64,000 nucleotides of DNA from Panaeolus papilionaceus (taxonomy: Eukaryota; Basidiomycota; Agaricomycetes; Agaricales), in assembly GCA_015501605.1 (NCBI GenBank), contig JADNRZ010000028.1, positions 248,001 to 312,000 of the forward strand. Reading direction: 5' to 3'. The translations under genes were made by a program, and so were the position numbers. Shown one piece after another: positions 1 through 11,191 of this stretch (position 1 is the first letter of the stretch; each line of letters begins with the position of its first letter). A model generated the notes under the pieces. The model saw only the letters and a program-made list of their open reading frames with translations. It ran no database searches and was not told where the DNA came from.

Positions 1-761
1 GAATAGAGGGTGAACAGAATGGAATGCATGAGTAATATAAAGGCCACACTACTCAAGAAGACTGTAACACCAAGATTGAGCTGATGAGGAAAAAAATACG
101 GGGGACGTTGTCCATTAGAGCGCAGTGTAAATAAACAGTCGACAAAGAGATATGGAAGAGAGACAGGGGGATGGAATGTTGAGGGGCCCGGAGGAGAGAA
201 ATAAATGTGAAGATATGGTAATGATACGAACGCTACTTTCAAAATCGAGTAGGTCAGATGGGAGCGCTAGCGTTGAAAGTCGAACCAAGAAGATATTGGA
301 GCTCCAAGGGACAGTATATTTTCATGCTCTACTACAACTCCAGGACGGTTAGGCGAAAGAACATCCATCTCCACGAAGAAAGAACGAAAGAGCCAGAGTC
401 CTCACGTCAACGCGAGTCTACAATGACATCTCTGAATTTCTTCACGGGTACCCATACTAAATTATTAAACTACGAAAAATCCGAGTTTAAAATATATCCA
501 ACCGAGAGAGACGACAACAAGACGATTGAATTCCGCTTTTACATCACATTCAATTAGTCTAGCTAGTAGACTTTATCTATACCCAACAGGAAGCTAACGC
601 TTCGTACGACACAAAAAGATAATGTTTTTGAACCAGTGCTTCCAACACGAAGCCAATGTTCTCCTGAAAAGCATCAACCAAGTCAAACACGGCATCATTG
701 TTGAACTCAACTCACAAAACCTACATCGCCGTTCACCTAAGCTCCTAAAACCTTCACCCCC
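1..761. other. No recognisable gene
   Basis: This AT-rich stretch lies downstream of the thiolase pseudogene. Short ORFs occur on the plus strand, but none carries a motif I recognise and none has a convincing intron-exon structure. I see no tandem repeat or terminal inverted repeat here. Confidence 0.4.
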
Positions 762-2185
762 ACTCAATGCCCGTTAACGAAAACAGCAGCCATGCCCAAC
801 CCACTTCCGATACACATACTCGTCACAAACACCCTTCCTCCTGTCTGCTTCGCAACCTATCGCGCTCCGGTACATCCAAGCGGGTGTCCAATCGCAATCG
901 CACCATCATTCAAATTCACCTTCTCATACGGGATCTTGAGATGTTCAACGCTCATCACCACCTGACTAGCAAAAGCCTCATTGATCTCGAAGAAATTGAT
1001 ATCGGAGAGGGTGAGGCTGGTAACTTGGAGGACGCGGAGGATGATAAAGGCGGGGCCGATACTCATGACGCGTGGGGCAACACCGATGGTGGCAGAGTTG
1101 ACATATTTGCCAATGATGGGGGAGGTCGAGACGCTGAGCGACAGAGCAGCGCGTGAGGACGACAGCCGTCAGAGACTTGGGAGGCATTACCTGGGGAAAT
1201 ACGAGTCAGTATAAGTCGATAAAGGATGAAATTTGAATGCAGGGAGGGGTGAAAGATTGCGTGTAGGTAAAAGAACGAAAGAAGGGAGAAGAGAAGGGAG
1301 TGATGAAGGGCCAAGAAGTGGGAATATGCAATGATAGAATGAATAAAGAAAAAATAAATAAAATGTAGAGAAAACGCGACACGACAAGATGGATACGCGC
1401 GTGGAGAGAGGGTTGGACTGAAGAAAATACGAGTTTAAACCTGAGGAACGGTGTTAAAGGGAGGAGTGGAGGGAGTACGAGGAAGAAAGCGAGGAGTAAA
1501 GAAATGAGGACCTGCATGAACGAGTCAGGGGGTAGGAGGGAAAAGGATGGAGGGAGTGGTGAAAAGAAACGATGTGTGTATGGGAAAGAATGGGGAAGCG
1601 AGAAGGTAGGAAAAAAGATGAGGAAACGGGGATAAACGTGCGAATGAGTGAAGTGGTAGGAAGAGAACTGAAAAAACTGAGGATGTGAGGAAAGGAAACG
1701 GATAAATCCTCATAGTATAGTAAAATCGGGGTGCACCACCAACAATAGGAGCAGAGCAGAGTAAGATAAATAAAAATGAAAATATAGGAGACGACGCGAC
1801 AAAAAACATGCACAATCATGATGAAGGCGAGAAGAGAGTAACATGTTGGAGGTACACACATAGAGGAAAACGATGTGTATTAAAAGAATAAAATAAATAG
1901 AAACTTAGAATGAGGGGTTAAAGGGATAAAAAAACGCTTGGTGGGAACACATGTACAAATGGCAGGAAAAAGAGGATAAAGCGATGAAAAGTAAACGAAA
2001 AATGAAGAAAAGAGAGAGGGGCGGGGTAAACAAAGAGAGGAAAGCAACTCACCAGCATGGGTAGCATCATCCTTCGCAAAAGCAGGCTTGAGCTTAGCAA
2101 AGCTCTCACAAATACCATCATGCTGACCAACAACGATTTCGTGCTCCTTGTTGGTCTGTGATGAGATGAAAAAAACGGCAACAAG
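762..2185 (-). pseudogene. 3-ketoacyl-CoA thiolase (peroxisomal type) pseudogene, C-terminal half
   Basis: Thiolases cleave 3-ketoacyl-CoA in beta-oxidation. Reading down the minus strand, about 2160-2053 encodes the segment ending AKLKPAFAKDDATHAG. An 862-nt GTGAGT..CCCCAG intron (1191-2052) follows, then NASQVSDG. After that come FEINEAFASQ, NDGAIAIGHPLG with the family's catalytic His, and FVTSMCIGSGLGMAAVF with the catalytic Cys, ending at a stop near 763. The frame is broken at least twice between about 1170 and 1125, an in-frame TAG follows GCTGAR near 855, and several residues are missing after it. The N-terminal half with the first active-site Cys was not found. A relic copy is more likely than a functional gene. 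Confidence 0.85.
1191..2052 (-). other. Oversized pyrimidine-rich intron in the thiolase pseudogene
   Basis: The splice signals GTGAGT and CCCCAG bound this segment, and splicing would join the conserved thiolase residues THAG and NASQVSDG. At 862 nt it is far longer than the roughly 50-60-nt introns elsewhere in the window. The plus strand is strongly purine-rich (GAGGGAGAAG-like), so the transcript would be pyrimidine-rich. This looks like an intron expanded by an unrecognised low-complexity insertion. Confidence 0.6.
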
Positions 2186-2934
2186 GTTGCTACAGCAGCA
2201 GTGGGGAAACAAACGGACCTGACGACGTGGTCAGAAAACAAAGGTCCAAATTGAAAAGGACAAAGTCAGAGATAACTCACAAAGTGGACGATACAACTTG
2301 CCGCACACTTCCTGCTTTGACGAAAATGTTCCAGTAACGATGTCATCTAAATGATATTAATAGAGCTGCAACACTATCAAAAAAGGGGCTTGAATCAGGG
2401 GTTCATGAAGCATGCGCAAGGAAAATGCGCGGAACCACACCCTTTCCTGCTCCAGAAAGCGAGGTAACAGCCAACGAGTACCCAGAAAGATGAACGTGAA
2501 TGGGGTTGGTGAGCTATAATGAACCTAACAGGTTGGAGTAGGGCGACATGGTGCATCACGATTGAGCGAGGAGGTGAACATATAGCGGCTGGTTAATGGA
2601 CCGAATATTAGGCAAGGAAATCTACAATGCAAGTGACAACAATACGTACCAATCGTACCAATAATCGTTAACCAGACCCTGCCAAAGAAGTCCTAGACCT
2701 CTGCGTCATCCAAGTCTGAGATCGGAAAACTTCAAGATTTTTTCCCCTGGGAAAGGCAACCTCAGAGAGCGAGGATGGGCTATCACGACATTTTTTTCAA
2801 GACTTGAAGAACACAATCGTGGTTCACAACTTGATCAGAAAACTTCCGCAAATTGTTATTGTGCACCCTAAACCAGATATTTATTCGTACAAAATTGAGC
2901 GAAGATAAGATTGGAGGTTGAAATGATCCCAAAC
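2186..2934. other. No recognisable gene; possible decayed 5' part of the thiolase copy
   Basis: I could not match either strand to the missing N-terminal half of thiolase. No ORF longer than about 60 codons makes sense here, and no structured repeat is visible. Confidence 0.3.
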
Positions 2935-3125
2935 TTCCGCTTCATCACCATCTGCGCTACCCCCTGACCGACGGCCTCGTACTCTTACTCCCACACCTTC
3001 CATGTAGAGGAACAGTGGGGCAAGCAGGTCGATGCAGGACTTGGGGAAGAGGTATTCGTCGTGCAGGACGGCGTCAAGGGGCCAGTAGTGGCGTTTTTTG
3101 ATGTGTCAGAGTTTACCTGACGGAA
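2935..3125 (-). pseudogene. Fragment of an SR-protein kinase (SRPK/Sky1/Dsk1-like)
   Basis: SRPK-type kinases phosphorylate SR splicing factors. The minus strand from about 3120 reads SGKL, a stop, then HIKKRHYWPLDAVLHDEYLF. This resembles the segment near the C-terminal end of the SRPK kinase domain, where a conserved RYWPL..VL..KY block follows SGKY. The in-frame stop is TGA. No ATP-binding or catalytic-loop motif was found nearby, so only one exon-sized scrap survives. The call rests on one motif. Confidence 0.5.
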
Positions 3126-3905
3126 TTGAGTGTTAGCAAGAGTTTTGTCAGAAATTCAGTTTTGACAATCTTGAGAGAGACGTGTTGGTTCATCCTTGAA
3201 AAGAAGAAAAAGAAAATCATCATAAATTAAATAAAAAAACGAAAATGAGTAAGGGGGAGCATACCTTGTGTCCCATACCGTCAAAAGATACCCCCAACCT
3301 AACTTCCTCGTCATCTGTGTCGTCAGAGGAAGAAGAAAAGGGGCATTGGTGTACCAAAATGATTCCGGAGAGCTTTACGTTTAACTGTGATTTCAGTAAG
3401 CCACGTTAGATTGAACGAAGTGGTTGGAAAAAGGAGGAGAGGGGGTGCTCCGTGACTGTGCGGAGGCGAAGGTGAGGATGGTGGGTGCGTATACTCCAGT
3501 GGCCCAGCTCCCAGCTCCCTTGGCTGTTTCTGAATCGATGGATGGAGGTGAGATGTACCCAGAGTGATCTGTAGCATCACTGTTGGGACTCGTGTCTTCG
3601 TCTTCCCCCTCTCTACCTCCATCCTCGCGTTATCTCCTTCGTTGCGACAGCTACACCGTGCAATGGACACCAACACACCAGTGGAGACACAGAGGGTAGA
3701 CCCGGGAACCAAGAAAAGGATTTACATTGGGGTGCATACGGAGTTGACCTGGGGTGGGAGTGGGCAATTAAGCTGGTACAAGGGGTAGATCCGGTGGGCG
3801 AAGGGGGCAACAATGTTGATGTTGACGTCGAGGGTGCTCTGATCCGGGTCTTGATAAAGAACTTGCTGGAGTGTCAAGGGGAAGAGAAGGTGTCAAGAGT
3901 GAGCT
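3126..3905. other. No recognisable gene
   Basis: Overlapping ORFs occur on both strands (for example minus 3712-3323), but they are low in complexity and match nothing I know. They are probably eroded coding sequence between two pseudogenes. Confidence 0.3.
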
Positions 3906-5990
3906 CAACGAGTCATCCACTCCAGACTGGAAGGTAGAGATACTGGGGTGAGATGGGGAGACAGACAACGTTGTGAACGTTGGAACCCCCATTCTCAGCT
4001 AAAACCCTTCCCGAACTCTGGCTCTCGCTTTGGAAGATGACAACTCCAACGCTGGCGATGGCCTTGCATTCAAGCACGGGAGGAACGACAACGAGTCTGC
4101 CTGCACCATCCTTCACCTCTGCATCTTTTCCCTCGACCTCTCTCTCTCGCACGTGCACCTCTATCATCGCCCATGAGATCGAGCTTTTTAGGGTGACCAA
4201 GTTTGGGTGGGGAGGGGTGGAGGGTCGTCGTCGCAGTTGTTGCAAGAGCGGGTCCGCAAAATCGACCGTAGTTGACGCTGCAGTGCTACGATCATGCGGA
4301 TTGGGCATGCTTAAACAAAACATGAGTTCAAGCTTAAATAAAACAACATAGAACCTCAGCTCACCGAACACTAGGCTCGCGAGTACATCGCTCACCCCCA
4401 CACCCGCAATTTACTAAGCCTGCTGGCCAACCTCCAGACTAACAGGAACAGCAGCAGCAGCAACAGCTAGCATACGGTTTCCCCGACTTCCTGCTCTCCT
4501 TGGACAAATTCGCCACCCTATCCATCCCGACTGCACCCGCACCAATAATCGCGGTTGAAACAGAGAGCACACCCCATGGGTCGACGCGAACCTCTGGTTC
4601 AAGTTTCTTCGCCTCAACTCGGGATTGAGGTGCTGGTTGAACAGGAACAGGGACGGGAATTGAAGGGATAGGTGCACTGCGTTCAAACTTGGGATTGGTC
4701 ACCGCTACTCCCCAGATATCGTGCCCTGCGTATAGATCAGCGAAAGAGTTGGAGTAAGGATCTGCCTGAGGCATAACTTGAGGAACGATGGGAAAAGGAG
4801 GAGCTGGTGACTCAAAGGGTGAGGCAAGAGTGAGCGTGAATTCGGGATGGGGGTTAGGAAATGTCTCAGCGGCCTCAGATGACGCAGGTTGAGTGATAGG
4901 AGTGGGAGCTACAGTGACGGCGATGCTGGGTTCTTGAGAGGGTTCTCGTGTTACGGGAACAGTGGGTGTAGTGGGCTGTTTAGAGGGGGCACGAGAGATG
5001 TTGGTCGGTGCACGTGGTTGTTGAGATGAAACCCTTGAAACAGGGACAGAATGAGTGGGTTGAGGTCGAGGTGAGTTGGAAGGAGCAGGAGAAACGGGGA
5101 TGGAAAGCGGGTGGTTGGTTGGACGGAACACGAGATACAGGCTCAATCACTGGAGGTGGCACGTAACCGTAATCGGAGGAAGCACGTGAAATGGGTTCAG
5201 AGGGCACAGGTGGTTCAGCTGAAGGTGCCCTCAACATTTGAGCTGGCACGACACTTGGCGCACGAGAAACGGGGATGGAAGGTGGTGGCGAGACGTAGGA
5301 TGACGCAGCAGGTGCAGGTGCAATAGAATTCTACTGTCAACTGCGGGAGAAAATGCAGGAGGAATGGGAACAGGAGCTGGAGACGAGTTGTGGGGATCGT
5401 CTCAGGAGCAAGAGGCTGAGGTGTCTCCGTGACAACCTGAGGAGCGGGTGGTGGGGATGCAAATGGATCAGACACCGCGCCACCATGAGTGTCGTTGTCG
5501 AGCTTGTCCTTGAAAGCGCCATGATTTCCAGCAGACGAGTCGACGAGTGCTGGAGCTGTGGTATCCATTTCCCTCTCTTGAGGAGGCGGTGGGGCAGGGG
5601 TAGATATAGAGGTGGAAGTGTCGGCTTCTGTGGGTGTACCAGATGGGTTTTTGGTGAGAGGAGAAGGACCAAGTCCTGCATCATCCTTATTAAACGACTC
5701 TCCGCTGGTAGCTTCTCATTCCCTGGACGGGCTCTCTGCGATCAGAGGAGCAGGAACGTCCACGTTCTTGGATCCACCACTACCAAAAAGTGACTGGGTA
5801 AGCGATGTCCTCGACGAACTGCATCTGAGTGACAGAATATCACTTTTATCCTCAGACGAGGTATGGGGTGGTGTCATGGTGTTGGACATGGTAATGACAG
5901 TGGACGCTCGCCTCATGACTCCTCCTATGCGATTCACCGATTTTGATTTTGCTGGTGAGTAATCGGCACTCATTATCATTCGTGACAAGG
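3906..5990 (-). pseudogene. Pro/Ser-rich hypothetical protein, broken by frameshifts and a stop
   Basis: A minus-strand coding region starts near 5970 (MSADYSPAKSKSVNRIGG) and runs towards 3910. It is rich in Pro, Ser and Thr and contains a degenerate repeat of about ten residues, PVSRxPSxQP, from about 5300 to 4950 (for example EPISRASS, PVSRVPSNQP, VPVSRVSS). A segment with KKLEPEVRVDPWG follows near 4600. The frame is broken by an in-frame TGA at 5716-5718, after IAESPSRE, and by shifts near 5350 and 5150. I do not recognise the family. The repeat and composition suggest a disordered regulatory or scaffold protein; this is inference only. Confidence 0.5.
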
Positions 5991-7900
5991 AGTTTAATCA
6001 AGAAGTCGAGATGGATAAGAAATGGGAGGAACGTTAAAGACATGTGTTGGGATCAATAGATAAGCTTCAAGCGAACGCGAAAACGCGTGACTACGGTACG
6101 GGGTGAGCTCAGGGAGGGCGCAAAAATCGTCGTTTGAGATCATGGTTGTCACTTTCAAGGAGATGAAGAGGGCGTACGAGAGAAGGTTTATCAATGAAAA
6201 GCCAGGAGGATAACTCGAGTCGTCGCCGGTGCGAAAAACTATTTGTGGACATTAAAGCGGTGCATAGTTCCAACATCGCTTTGAGAGGATGCATAAGGCT
6301 CAGAAGGGGCAGGAAACGATGAGCTGAGACGGGCGTAGGAGATGTTTTTAAGACGCCGTGAAAATGAGCGAATCAGAGCGAAGTTGAACAAGAAAAGAGA
6401 TCATCGGGACCAGCCGTAGATGAGTGAGGAGTTTGAGCTTCATTTGGGTCTGACTTGAAAGTCGATGGCAGTTTCTGGTGATGATGCGACTGTGGATGAG
6501 GGCAAGGGAATGCCTGCAAGAACTCGGCTAAAGGTGCTGAAAGAGTGAAAACGTCAGCATAAAATCTTTGAAATGAATGGAATGTGAGATAAAATGGATT
6601 GGGCGGGCCTGCAATTCTTCCTTGCCAAATACGACAAAGATGGCAGTTACAAACCAAGGGCAGGTCCCAACGGCAAGGATAAGAAAACTTACCAACACAT
6701 GAACTTGCTCCTGAATAAGCCTTGGTACCCACAGCAGTCTCTTCTTCGATGGTTGTCCGTTATTGCACGACTGGAGAAGTGAAAATGCAAGAAGATCTGA
6801 TTGAGATTAGGAAAAGTGTGGCATGGAACTGGCTGGTCGTTGGGCTCTAAGTCCAGACAAGCGCTGTAGGAACAAATGACTGAAAATAGAGGTGCGTTGA
6901 TAGCCTCAAGCCACGCGCTCCGCCGGTCATCAAACTCAAGAACGAAATGTGGCTGGTTGATTGACCTGAATAGACCTATATTATAATAATAAAATCAGTT
7001 AGCACTTTGGGAGATGATTGAGAAAATTATTACAAACCCTGAAGATCTCAAGGCACCAAACAAGTCGGTAAGCTTTGCGAAGTCCATGAATTGAAACACG
7101 AGGAGAGGTTTAGCACGGTGCATCCTCACAAAATAGCTTCCCATCCAAATGGGTGGTTATCCTTGGGATATCCCGAAGGCTTGACACCCATCCGATATGA
7201 AACCACCCACCAATGAGGTTAAACCAGTGGTCTTTCCCCCAAATACCAGGTTTTTGGATTGCTGCAATGTGCATCATGATGTCCTTCAACTTGCGTGAAC
7301 AGTGGGATGAGAGTGTGACGCGTCGGGTCGTAACAAGCGCGTGAAGCCTGTCTCGTTGCATTGTGACATGTATTGGTCATTAGGGGTTTATGATTGGTAG
7401 GCTTTAAACTCAAACCACATTCCGCGCACAATCAAGCAGAAGGTTTCTGGTTTCCTTCAAGATGTCACCGTGTCGCCTCCTTACAAGACCACCGTACTAT
7501 GAATTTCAATGACATTATGCAAAAATAAACGCTGCGCTCAAAGCATGCCAGTGACTGGTGCTATTCAACTGAAAGAACATATGTCCTTTCTCGATAAGCT
7601 TTACTTCTCCGGCTATGCTAGCGAATGGTTTGACTAGCAAAACCAGGAGTCTCTATATTTCGATACTGATTTGCCGAGTGTGGCTCCTCGCTGATCTATA
7701 AAGAAGTGTGCGTCTATGGTGAGGTCATAGCACCATGATCCATCACTTGCCAACTCAGGTGTTATAGTCAGATATCACATACGGATGACGGTGGTCGACA
7801 CTAGTATGTCCTCAAACCAGTCTCGGGAGAGGGACGCCGCGTACATCATTGCTCGTCCGTTTTATATCCCTGATGTAGGATTCAGATTCTGGTGAACGCA
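5991..7900. other. No recognisable gene
   Basis: Short ORFs lie on both strands (for example plus 6594-6782 and minus 6732-6373), without domain motifs or conserved exon borders. Given the relics on either side, this is probably eroded host sequence. No tandem or inverted repeat stood out. Confidence 0.3.
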
Positions 7901-8740
7901 CCACTGTTTGAGCTTCTAAGCTTCTTACTCTTCGTTTCATTGTGGAGAAGAGTGTTGAAGAGGCCATATACCAGTGAGCACGATTCAAGCTGGTCGTTTT
8001 GATAACAAGTCAACACAGGAAGAACAGGATGAGTTCTTGGTGAGTGTAGACTGTACCACATGCGCACATTATTTTCTTATAAGGATTTTTAGCGCTCAAT
8101 TTTGGAAGCCGATCAAGAAGAAAAGAATGAGGAGGCTGATGACATGAACAATGAGGAACTCAATGAGCATATTTCACGATATGAGAACCAAATCAAGGTC
8201 TTCCACCCACGGTGAGGATCACAGCCCCGTAGGCCACCCTTTCCCCATTGTTCTAACTTCTACATTCAGTTCATTCAATGCTAAATTTACTAACCCTTGA
8301 TTTGAATTTTCTTCTTTCATTCAAGTAGAAACGACACGAGGAGGGAGCCAACGCGAATGCCAACACTAGTCCCATGCAAGTAAAGATGAAAAAGTCGGTC
8401 AATGAACGTTATCGTGACATTTGGGCTTGTGGTTTGTGAAGATGTCAATGAGAACGCAATGACGTGAACTCTTCGATGGACTTTCCAATACACTGGTAAG
8501 CCTCCTTTTTTTTTTTTTTGTCGCAGCCTCAGATAGACTTCTAATATATATGTTTACTTTTTGTAGGACTACCCCGATTAGTATTACCAACTCATCTCTC
8601 AACCCAATGCCTTGTCCACTTTCCAGCAAGTGCGAATAGCGTTTTTACAAGACCGCGCTGCACTACACCTCCAACTCTGCTTCAGGAAGAATCTATGTGA
8701 AGATTACTGGTGGCAATAATCTGAAAGATTGATGGCCATC
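7901..8740 (+). pseudogene. SNF2/STH1-type chromatin-remodelling ATPase, C-terminal relic
   Basis: SNF2-family ATPases drive SWI/SNF and RSC nucleosome remodelling. The plus strand shows, in order: LLTLRFIVEKSVEEAIYQ near 7920, an in-frame TGA at 7975-7977 where the family has Arg, then ARFKL. AGRFDNKSTQEEQDEFL follows near 7995 in another frame, then ILEADQEEKNEEADDMNNEE near 8100. After introns, the start of a bromodomain appears (YPDYYQLISQP-like) near 8565. This order matches the end of the helicase lobe, the SnAC-like linker and the C-terminal bromodomain of fungal SNF2/STH1. The ATPase lobes upstream were not found and the bromodomain breaks off near 8640. Confidence 0.75.
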
Positions 8741-9037
8741 GGGTGGCGAACACGTAGCCTCCATAAAAAATAAATTTTGTTGTGCCAATGTCGATTGATG
8801 TGTGGCCACCACATGCAACCAAAACGTGTGTCCACATTTGCGATCAGATAGTGCGAGTGTGATCACGATATTTTGACCATATTAGATGCTTATATCATAG
8901 AAATGCGTCTCAGATAGATAGACCATGTGAGTTCAAATGTGAGGCTTACATTATGTGGCATGTTGGAGAGGTATGCTCAGTGGATTGTAGCTATGTGTCG
9001 AAGACATGTCAGTATAGGGTACTTGTTCATTATTCTA
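8741..9037. other. Probable left subterminal region of a Tnp2-like element
   Basis: This non-coding stretch lies between the SNF2 relic and the 3' end of the Tnp2-like gene. It contains TGTGGCCACCAC near 8810 and GTGTCCACATTTG near 8830, resembling motifs at 23500-23650 beyond the companion gene. I could not identify an exact terminal inverted repeat or target duplication. Confidence 0.3.
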
Positions 9038-10813
9038 TTAATTATCTGATTCATCACTTGTCAGCTGCGCCTCCGCACGCTTTCGTTTCAACCCACCTGT
9101 CGCATTTGTAATCGAGTCCGAGCCCTTCTTAGCGCCCTTGCTTTCCAAAGCAGTAGGTTTCTTCTTCTTGGCTGGGGCTGCTGCCTCAGGCTTTGCTCTT
9201 GAGGTTCGAAGGTCCTTTGCGTATCGAAAATGATCTTCTCGTCTGTTATTAGAGTAAGAGATAGGTGCAGTTAAATCTCGAGGAAGCACCCTGCGTAGGA
9301 GATGGGCATTGTGAAAAGCATAGGTATTGATTAGATAACGCTGAAGTGGCTGGTACTCAATGATCGCTTCAGTAAGGGCAGTCTTCTTTCGTTCCCGGAC
9401 AACCTCTCGAGTCCCTGACGCTATACATTTTGCACGACGACAATCGTGCTGAGCGTTGAACTCAAATAAAATGGCCTAATGGTTGAGTAAAGGGCATGGC
9501 ACACGAGTTCAGTTGAGGTTCATCACTAATTAAAGCACTTACATTTGGTTGGATGACCACAAGCGTAACTTCATCAAGACGACGCTCGAGGACTGGAGTG
9601 CCGAAGGTATCATCGCGGGTCATACAAACCTGAAAGACATCGAGTAAAACGAGTCCTTCTGGTTGATCGGAACGCTGGAAGATGTCCAATATGCGTCCAC
9701 AGATTGGAAATGGTGAAGAGGGCTTTATAATGGTTAAATTGCCATTGAACATATGAATAGAGCCACACGGCGACTCACTGTAATATTGGTACCCTGGGAT
9801 ATTCCAGATTGGTGGGACGGCAGATTGGTTATGAATGGTGAAGTCGCAAAAACCCATGAGCCGATACTGCACTGATCTAAGGTCATCGACGCAGTGACTT
9901 TCTTCCCCTGATGCCATTGTTTGGTGGACTGACAGAGTGATGAAGGTAGATTTACTGCCTGTGATAGCTGAGTTTCTGAAATGCTATATTCTTGCCGCGG
10001 GAGTTGTTGCTTTCCGACGACTTTTAGTGCCTCAAGCTTAATGATACCTATATAATCATGTTCATTAGTCGAGTATTTAACACAAGGGATGGAATGTGCG
10101 ATGCACAAAAGACACAAGCAACATGGGCCCACTCACCTCCTGCTGATGCGCTAGTAGTTTCCATCTCATCCATATCTCCATTACCATAACCAACCACAGC
10201 GCGAATGAATTTATTTTCTTGGAAGAATTTGGCGATCAAGGGTGACACGGTTTCCCATGTTTGACCGTTTTTCGCAAGCCACGAGCCACCAGATAAGAGA
10301 TGGCGCACGACTTCCTGTTGAGCTAACTGGATGGCAATATCACGACTGGGTGCCATGTGATTTGAGAGAATGGAGCAAAATCGAAAGATCGCATTGAAAC
10401 ATTCAAACGTTTCGGTTGCAACTCCAACGAGAGGGCCAAAACGGACAATATCCTCACGAAGATGTACAAGGAGGTGATACTTAATCTTCATAATGATCTT
10501 TGAGGGGTCAATTAGGGCCGCGATATCAAGAACATTAGCTGCTGCTGTCTCGATGTCTGTCTGTGTGACAATATTTTTAATAATAATACTCAGTAGAAAA
10601 ATAGAGCGCCTACAAGATATTCATCGAGATTCTGAATTTCAGGAAACCAGAGAAGCGCTGATAATTCTCCGACTGCCTTGTTGAATGCAAATTGAAGACT
10701 GTCAACTAGATCATAAATGTGAAAGACATTGATTTGAACGAGCGTCTTCAACTGACGTCCAATCAATGAGTTAGAGTACTGCATGATGTAGTTGGCACGA
10801 ATTGCGTGGATTG
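9038..10813 (-). pseudogene. Tnp2/CACTA-like transposase relative, 3' part (interrupted by the P-like element)
   Basis: This is the downstream half of a multi-exon minus-strand gene whose 5' half is at 18701-21361. It encodes [20 protein letters not shown], then IKYHLLVHLREDIVRFGPL and GVATETFECFNAIFR, where the Glu is my candidate for the third acidic catalytic residue of the RNase-H fold. A C-terminal region ends in a Lys/Ala-rich tail (EAAAPAKKKKPTALESKGAK) at the stop near 9038. The family is abundant in Agaricomycete genomes as uncharacterised multicopy proteins. Its transposase nature is inferred from motif order and from similarity to the Tnp2 protein at 55-59 kb. Confidence 0.65.
10806..10813. 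repeat. 8-bp target-site duplication, left (P-like element)
   Basis: GTGGATTG directly precedes the left terminus and recurs directly after the right terminus at 18701-18708. An 8-bp duplication is characteristic of P-superfamily elements. Confidence 0.85.
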
Positions 10814-10844
10814 AGGACCCGGGAAGCTCCCGGGTCCGCTGGTC
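10814..10844 (+). repeat. P-like element, left terminal inverted repeat
   Basis: The repeat begins AGGACCCGGGAAGCTCCC and continues to CGCTGGTCC. Its first 24 bases include a near-perfect palindrome, GGACCCGGGA-AGC-TCCCGGGTCC, which is absent from the right end. Three copies of the subterminal motif GCGGATTT follow, near 10852, 10896 and 10934. Confidence 0.8.
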
Positions 10845-11191
10845 CGGTTTTGCGGATTTTAGAGCGAGATTTTGGCCAATTTCCAGTCCGTTTTATTGCG
10901 GATTTTAGGGCTAGGACGCCCATTTCCGGTCCAGATATTGCGGATTTCTGGGGCTTGGGATGGGTGATAACCGAAAAATTTTGATCAAAACTTAGGGGGA
11001 ATTCGGCATTATCAGCCCTTATCAACAACACATGGTCGCTCATGATTGCGGTATGAGATCAAATTTGCAACGAATTCGAAAATACTCAGAAAAACCATGT
11101 GCAATTGCCAAAAGCACACTACATTGAGATTAAATAATACAATTTTTCTAATTTAACGGATCACTTCAACATCTTGAGCTCGCTACTCAGC

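Noticed and set aside
857..1066. 69-codon minus-strand ORF with clear thiolase sequence, as a small gene
   Set aside because: It is one exon-like piece of a longer thiolase relic with frameshifts upstream and a TAG directly after it.
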